From Candidatus Omnitrophota bacterium (GTDB taxonomy: Bacteria > Omnitrophota > Gorgyraeia > Gygaellales > Profunditerraquicolaceae), in contig JAGOIJ010000066.1 in the NCBI GenBank assembly GCA_017995695.1, positions 1 through 8,604 on the forward strand: DNA of 8,604 nt, in the 5' to 3' direction. Position 1 is the stretch's first letter, and each line of letters starts with the position of its first letter. This document shows positions 7,101-8,604 of the stretch, piece by piece. The position numbers were made by a program, and so were the translations under genes. The notes below the pieces were generated by a model, which worked only from the letters and a program-made list of their open reading frames with translations, was not told the DNA's origin and searched no databases.

Positions 7101-7156
7101 GTCGAAACTCATCGTTTCGGCGCCATGCATTCTTTTATTAATGAAAGAATGCATGG
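7101..7156 (-). other. Palindrome at tRNA 3' end plus a second short hairpin
   Basis: This lies in the 91-base gap between the tRNA and the radical SAM gene. Two perfect 13-base arms (7123-7135 and 7144-7156, core ATGCATTCTTT) flank an 8-base loop. The tRNA-side arm includes the last three bases of the mature tRNA (CCA). A second hairpin (7101-7108 with 7114-7121, CGAAAC arms, 5-base loop) follows. No T-run follows either one on the minus strand, so a standard intrinsic terminator is not supported. Roles in tRNA 3' processing, pausing or a recombination site are possible. I find no good ribosome site and only weak promoter-like boxes before the radical SAM gene. Confidence 0.6.
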
Positions 7157-7226
7157 AGCTGAGGGGATTCGAACCCCTGACCCCCTCGTTGCGAACGAGG
7201 TGCTCTCCCAGCTGAGCTACAGCCCC
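7154..7226 (-). tRNA. tRNA-Ala, anticodon CGC
   Basis: The 73 bases fold as a complete class I tRNA. The acceptor stem GGGGCTG/CAGCTCC contains the G3-U70 wobble pair that marks alanine tRNAs, with discriminator A73. The D arm is GCTC/GAGC. The anticodon stem CCTCG/CGAGG has the loop TTCGCAA, so the anticodon is CGC, reading GCG. The T arm is AGGGG TTCGAAT CCCCT. The CCA tail is not encoded: the base after A73 is T. Small open frames overlapping this gene on both strands are spurious. Confidence 0.97.
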
Positions 7227-7252
7227 GAGTATCTAGTATCCTTGAAGGTTTT

Positions 7253-7281
7253 ACTTTATCACACTTTGGCAGGATTGGCAA
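7253..7281 (-). promoter_or_regulatory. Candidate tRNA-Ala promoter
   Basis: TTGCCA (7281-7276, 5 of 6 matches to the -35 consensus) and TAAAGT (7258-7253, 4 of 6) are exactly 17 bases apart. Transcription would start about 20 bases before the mature tRNA 5' end at 7226. This is the only reasonable sigma-70-type pair I find upstream of the tRNA. Confidence 0.5.
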
Positions 7282-7320
7282 ACGAAAAGGCACTCTTTTA
7301 ACGCATAGCCTAAGGGCATC

Positions 7321-7385
7321 TGTCGTCGTCAACCGTTAGCGTAGTAGCCTATGAACCAGTGATCGACTTTCTGATGAAGTACCAT
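7321..7385 (-). pseudogene. Degraded 5' fragment of a tyrosine recombinase gene (copy A)
   Basis: From ATG 7385 the frame reads MVLHQKVDHWFIGYYANG, then a TGA stop and RRQ. It aligns without gaps with copy B at 7843; about 50 of the first 60 bases are identical. The pattern (short aromatic/basic start, W.I.YY..G.R) is the N-terminal arm-binding region of phage-type integrases. The internal stop and loss of similarity beyond ~7321 show a dead remnant. Its ATG overlaps the stop of the 100-residue gene (TAATG). The rest of 7227-7320 holds only the tRNA promoter. Confidence 0.65.
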
Positions 7386-7687
7386 TACTTAATATCACCT
7401 TTTGCCGGAAAGTATACTCTTCCCAATTTAGCCCAAAATCCAGATTTCTCTGGATCAGAAAGGAGATTCTTCATCGTTTTTGGGTCTATTTTGCAATCCT
7501 TAACTTCGATAGTAACAAGTTCTGCATTATCAGATTCAATTATTTTTTTTGCAGCAACTACCGCCTCTTCCTCATCCTCAAAAGTGCCATAAAAGTTTTG
7601 GAAATACCCAACTGCTGATTCATTTGAATTAGTAACTTGGAGAGGAGGTATACATTTAGCCTGAACAAACAAGTGGAATTTTCTCAT
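7385..7687 (-). CDS. Small hypothetical protein, soluble
   Basis: The product has 100 residues and I do not recognise a family. It has no signal peptide or membrane segment. The N-terminus (MRKFHLFVQAKC) looks like a beta strand, the middle is an acidic helix (FEDEEEAVVAAKKIIES), then a strand (AELVTIEVKDC), and the C-terminus is SGFWAKLGRVYFPAKG. The repeating strand-helix-strand plan suggests a small alpha/beta fold. ATG 7687 is preceded by purine-rich GGAGGAGGGGG, supplied by the upstream repeat. The stop codon shares one base with the ATG of integrase remnant A. It is the last small gene of the array before the tRNA. The stable reading frame and plausible composition support a real gene. 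Confidence 0.65.
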   Translation of the reverse strand: MRKFHLFVQAKCIPPLQVTNSNESAVGYFQNFYGTFEDEEEAVVAAKKIIESDNAELVTIEVKDCKIDPKTMKNLLSDPEKSGFWAKLGRVYFPAKGDIK

Positions 7688-7728
7688 CTACCTAACCCCC
7701 TCCTCCGCTCTTTCCAGCATCACAAAAA

Positions 7729-7760
7729 CAGATTGTTAAATAGAACCGTCCCTTTTATTT
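7729..7760 (-). repeat. GGGACGGTTC repeat, copy 1
   Basis: Bases 7729-7759 match 8281-8311 at 29 of 31 positions, including 17 identical bases in a row around GGGACGGTTC (minus-strand reading). Arms AAATAGAA (7738-7745) and TTTTATTT (7753-7760) can pair around a 7-base loop with one G-T wobble, so this copy may form a REP-like hairpin. It sits between integrase fragment B and the next small gene and continues with a conserved GCTGGAA and purine-rich ribosome-site segment. Confidence 0.8.
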
Positions 7761-7843
7761 CTCGTGCCAATCTTTTCCCTCCGGCGTCTACCGTTAGCGT
7801 AGTAGTCAATGAACCAGTTACCGTCTTTTTTATAAAGTGCCAT
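7736..7843 (-). pseudogene. 5' fragment of a tyrosine recombinase gene (copy B)
   Basis: This is the best-preserved fragment. From ATG 7843, with GGAG 10 bases upstream, it encodes 35 residues: MALYKKDGNWFIDYYANG, then RRRREKIGTRNK, then RDGSI and a TAA stop. Residues 1-30 match the N-terminal arm-binding domain I recall in phage-type integrases of many bacteria; a full integrase would continue for ~300 more residues. After ~residue 30 the sequence changes into the GGGACGGTTC repeat, which supplies the last codons and the stop. It lies downstream of the 120-residue membrane-protein gene and upstream of the 100-residue gene. Either it is a truncated remnant, or the short peptide and its ribosome site are retained as part of a functional repeat. 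Confidence 0.75.
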
Positions 7844-7876
7844 TAGTTAAAGTACTCCATCTCAGCTATTGAAAAT

Positions 7877-8239
7877 TTATTTTACAAAAATTTTGAAAAG
7901 AATAAATATTAAAAGTGGAACGCCTATCACAAGACCTAAACCCAATACAATACCTATGAACACGTTAGTGGGTTTAGTGGTCTTTCTTGCTTCTACTTCT
8001 TCTGGCGTAATATTATGGTCTTTTAAACAAATCAAAACTATAATTCCAATCCAACTTAATAATCCAAAAAGACCGAAAAACCCAGAATGACCCTTTGCTT
8101 TTGCATAATAGCCTAAGCCGATTATTAAGAATACAGTGCCTAAAAATAAAATAAGTGGGTGCACTAGAAATCCGATGACTTGAATAATGAGTCCTGGTAC
8201 ACCATACGCTAAACTCTTCTTATTCAATACTTTCTCCAT
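7877..8239 (-). CDS. Small multi-pass membrane protein, hypothetical
   Basis: The product has 120 residues and no recognised function. It has about four hydrophobic segments (roughly 11-25, 27-44, 53-72, 93-116). The loop YYAKAKGHSG (44-53) before segment 3 and LKDHNITPEEVEARKTTKP (72-90) after it are its only polar stretches. I start it at ATG 8239 (MEKVLNKK) because GGGAGG lies 8 bases before it. A frame open to 8275 would add 12 residues (MVLEAVEREDEV) that are encoded by the intergenic repeat and are therefore probably not native. The downstream gap holds integrase fragment B. Like its neighbours it is AT-rich and carries its ribosome site on the repeat. Confidence 0.7.
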   Translation of the reverse strand: MEKVLNKKSLAYGVPGLIIQVIGFLVHPLILFLGTVFLIIGLGYYAKAKGHSGFFGLFGLLSWIGIIVLICLKDHNITPEEVEARKTTKPTNVFIGIVLGLGLVIGVPLLIFILFKIFVK

Positions 8240-8251
8240 CACTTCATCCTC

Positions 8252-8312
8252 CCTCTCCACTGCTTCCAGCACCATAAAAGCAGATTGCTAAATTGAACCG
8301 TCCCTTTTATTA
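8252..8312 (-). repeat. GGGACGGTTC repeat, copy 2, lacking the integrase part
   Basis: The right part (8281-8311) matches copy 1 at 29 of 31 bases. The left part (8252-8274, minus-strand TGGTGCTGGAAGCAGTGGAG) matches 8546-8568 at 22 of 23 bases. The integrase start codons are absent: the repeat begins at AATAAAAGGG, directly at the stop codon of the 75-residue gene. It supplies the GGGAGG ribosome site region of the 120-residue gene. Confidence 0.8.
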
Positions 8313-8537
8313 TATTGCATTGCTTATTAATTTGATGTATAGGAGGATTAAACCTAAAGAAATAAATATTAAACCTAGAGACCACTTCCAAAAGCTTACG
8401 GAAGAGCTGTCTTTGCCTTCTTCCCCAAATTTTAATTGTAGAAGTGATTTTAAAAATAATGGATTAACTTTTTTATGACCAAAGATAATAATAACTACAC
8501 CTAAGATTATAAAGAAAACGCCGAGAACGAGTTGCAT
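8310..8537 (-). CDS. Small two-pass membrane protein, hypothetical
   Basis: The product has 75 residues and no recognised family. Two hydrophobic segments (about 2-20, LVLGVFFIILGVVIIIF, and 52-70, LGLIFISLGLILLYIKL) are joined by a polar loop rich in Lys, Gly, Glu and Ser. ATG 8537 is preceded by GGAGG at 5 bases; the adjacent GTG at 8540 would be too close to it. The stop codon lies exactly where repeat copy 2 begins, so the original C-terminus may have been cut off and the TAA supplied by the repeat. The small size and high hydrophobicity resemble toxin-like or accessory membrane peptides, but nothing specific supports such a role. Confidence 0.6.
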   Translation of the reverse strand: MQLVLGVFFIILGVVIIIFGHKKVNPLFLKSLLQLKFGEEGKDSSSVSFWKWSLGLIFISLGLILLYIKLISNAI

Positions 8538-8540
8538 CAC

Positions 8541-8595
8541 TTCCTCCTCTCCACTGCTTCCAACACCAATTTGCGTCTTTCTGATAGAGTGCCAT
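8541..8595 (-). pseudogene. Integrase 5' fragment fused to repeat tail (copy C)
   Basis: From ATG 8595 the frame reads MALYQKDANW, matching copy B for ten codons (24 of 30 bases), and then jumps at the tryptophan codon into CWKQW, which is the TGCTGGAAGCAGTGG part of repeat copy 2. The middle of the full repeat (about 100 bases in copy B) is missing. The tail supplies GGAGAGGAGG, the ribosome site of the 75-residue gene. ACTAATGGCACT around the ATG also matches copy B, so the preceding gene, outside the window, probably ended just upstream. Confidence 0.65.
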
Positions 8596-8604
8596 TAGTT
8601 AAAT

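Noticed and set aside
7020..7120. Promoter for the AmmeMemoRadiSam operon
   Set aside because: Only weak boxes such as TTTCGA and CATATT with poor spacing are present; nothing convincing.
7123..7156. Intrinsic terminator after the tRNA
   Set aside because: The stem is strong, but no T-run follows on the minus strand, so the call would rest on the hairpin alone.
7080..7332. Small open frames on both strands across the tRNA
   Set aside because: They overlap the tRNA-Ala gene; the SSAGRAPRSQRGGQGFESPQLH-type peptide is a familiar spurious translation of tRNA genes.
7090..7815. GTTAGCGT occurring at about 7095, 7335 and 7794, resembling an integron attC core
   Set aside because: The sequence does not fit GTTRRRY, no paired RYYYAAC site or folded attC arms are visible, and two of the copies are simply the YYANG codons of the integrase fragments on the other strand. 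The first copy shares only 8 bases.
8240..8275. Upstream start (MVLEAVEREDEV) for the 120-residue membrane protein
   Set aside because: These codons are made by the intergenic repeat, whose counterpart before the neighbouring gene is in another frame, and the best ribosome site points to ATG 8239.

Overview
The window is a bacterial chromosome segment with every supported gene on the minus strand. The best guess at the organism is an uncultured Candidatus Omnitrophota-like bacterium. The main clue is the pair of secreted proteins at the left end: both carry an STYYP.P...YDL motif just after a signal peptide, a pattern I recall from Omnitrophota genomes but cannot check here. The exported AmmeMemoRadiSam module and the compact gene overlaps are compatible with this but do not prove it.

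Layout, read in transcription order from right to left. (1) 8604-7310 is an AT-rich accessory stretch. Three small unknown genes (75, 120 and 100 codons; two encode membrane proteins, one a soluble protein) alternate with copies of a degenerate repeat. The longest copy begins with the first ~30 codons of a phage-type tyrosine recombinase (MALYKKDGNWFIDYYANG...), continues into a conserved non-integrase stretch, and ends in a strong ribosome binding site for the next small gene. It looks like a decayed array of cassettes. (2) 7281-7154 is a tRNA-Ala(CGC) gene with a plausible promoter and an unusual palindrome starting at its 3' end. (3) 7062-1777 is a tight five-gene operon: a membrane-anchored AmmeMemoRadiSam radical SAM enzyme, a secreted Memo-AMMECR1 fusion, a CcdA/DsbD-like membrane protein, RsmE (16S rRNA m3U1498 methyltransferase) and MtaB (tRNA ms2t6A37 methylthiotransferase). 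Gaps are +1, -1, +2 and -14 bases, so translational coupling is likely. (4) 1718-1 holds a promoter and two tandem genes for secreted proteins with related N-termini; the second runs off the window.

How the genes may work together: the three AmmeMemoRadiSam components are known to co-occur, but their reaction is unknown. Here the radical SAM enzyme and the Memo-AMMECR1 fusion each have an N-terminal hydrophobic segment, and the next gene is of a type that moves reducing equivalents across the membrane. This suggests a membrane or extracytoplasmic version of the system. The fusion also has a consensus ribosome binding site exactly at its domain junction, so a separate cytoplasmic AMMECR1 protein may be made as well. 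The two RNA-modification genes look like housekeeping genes sharing the transcript.
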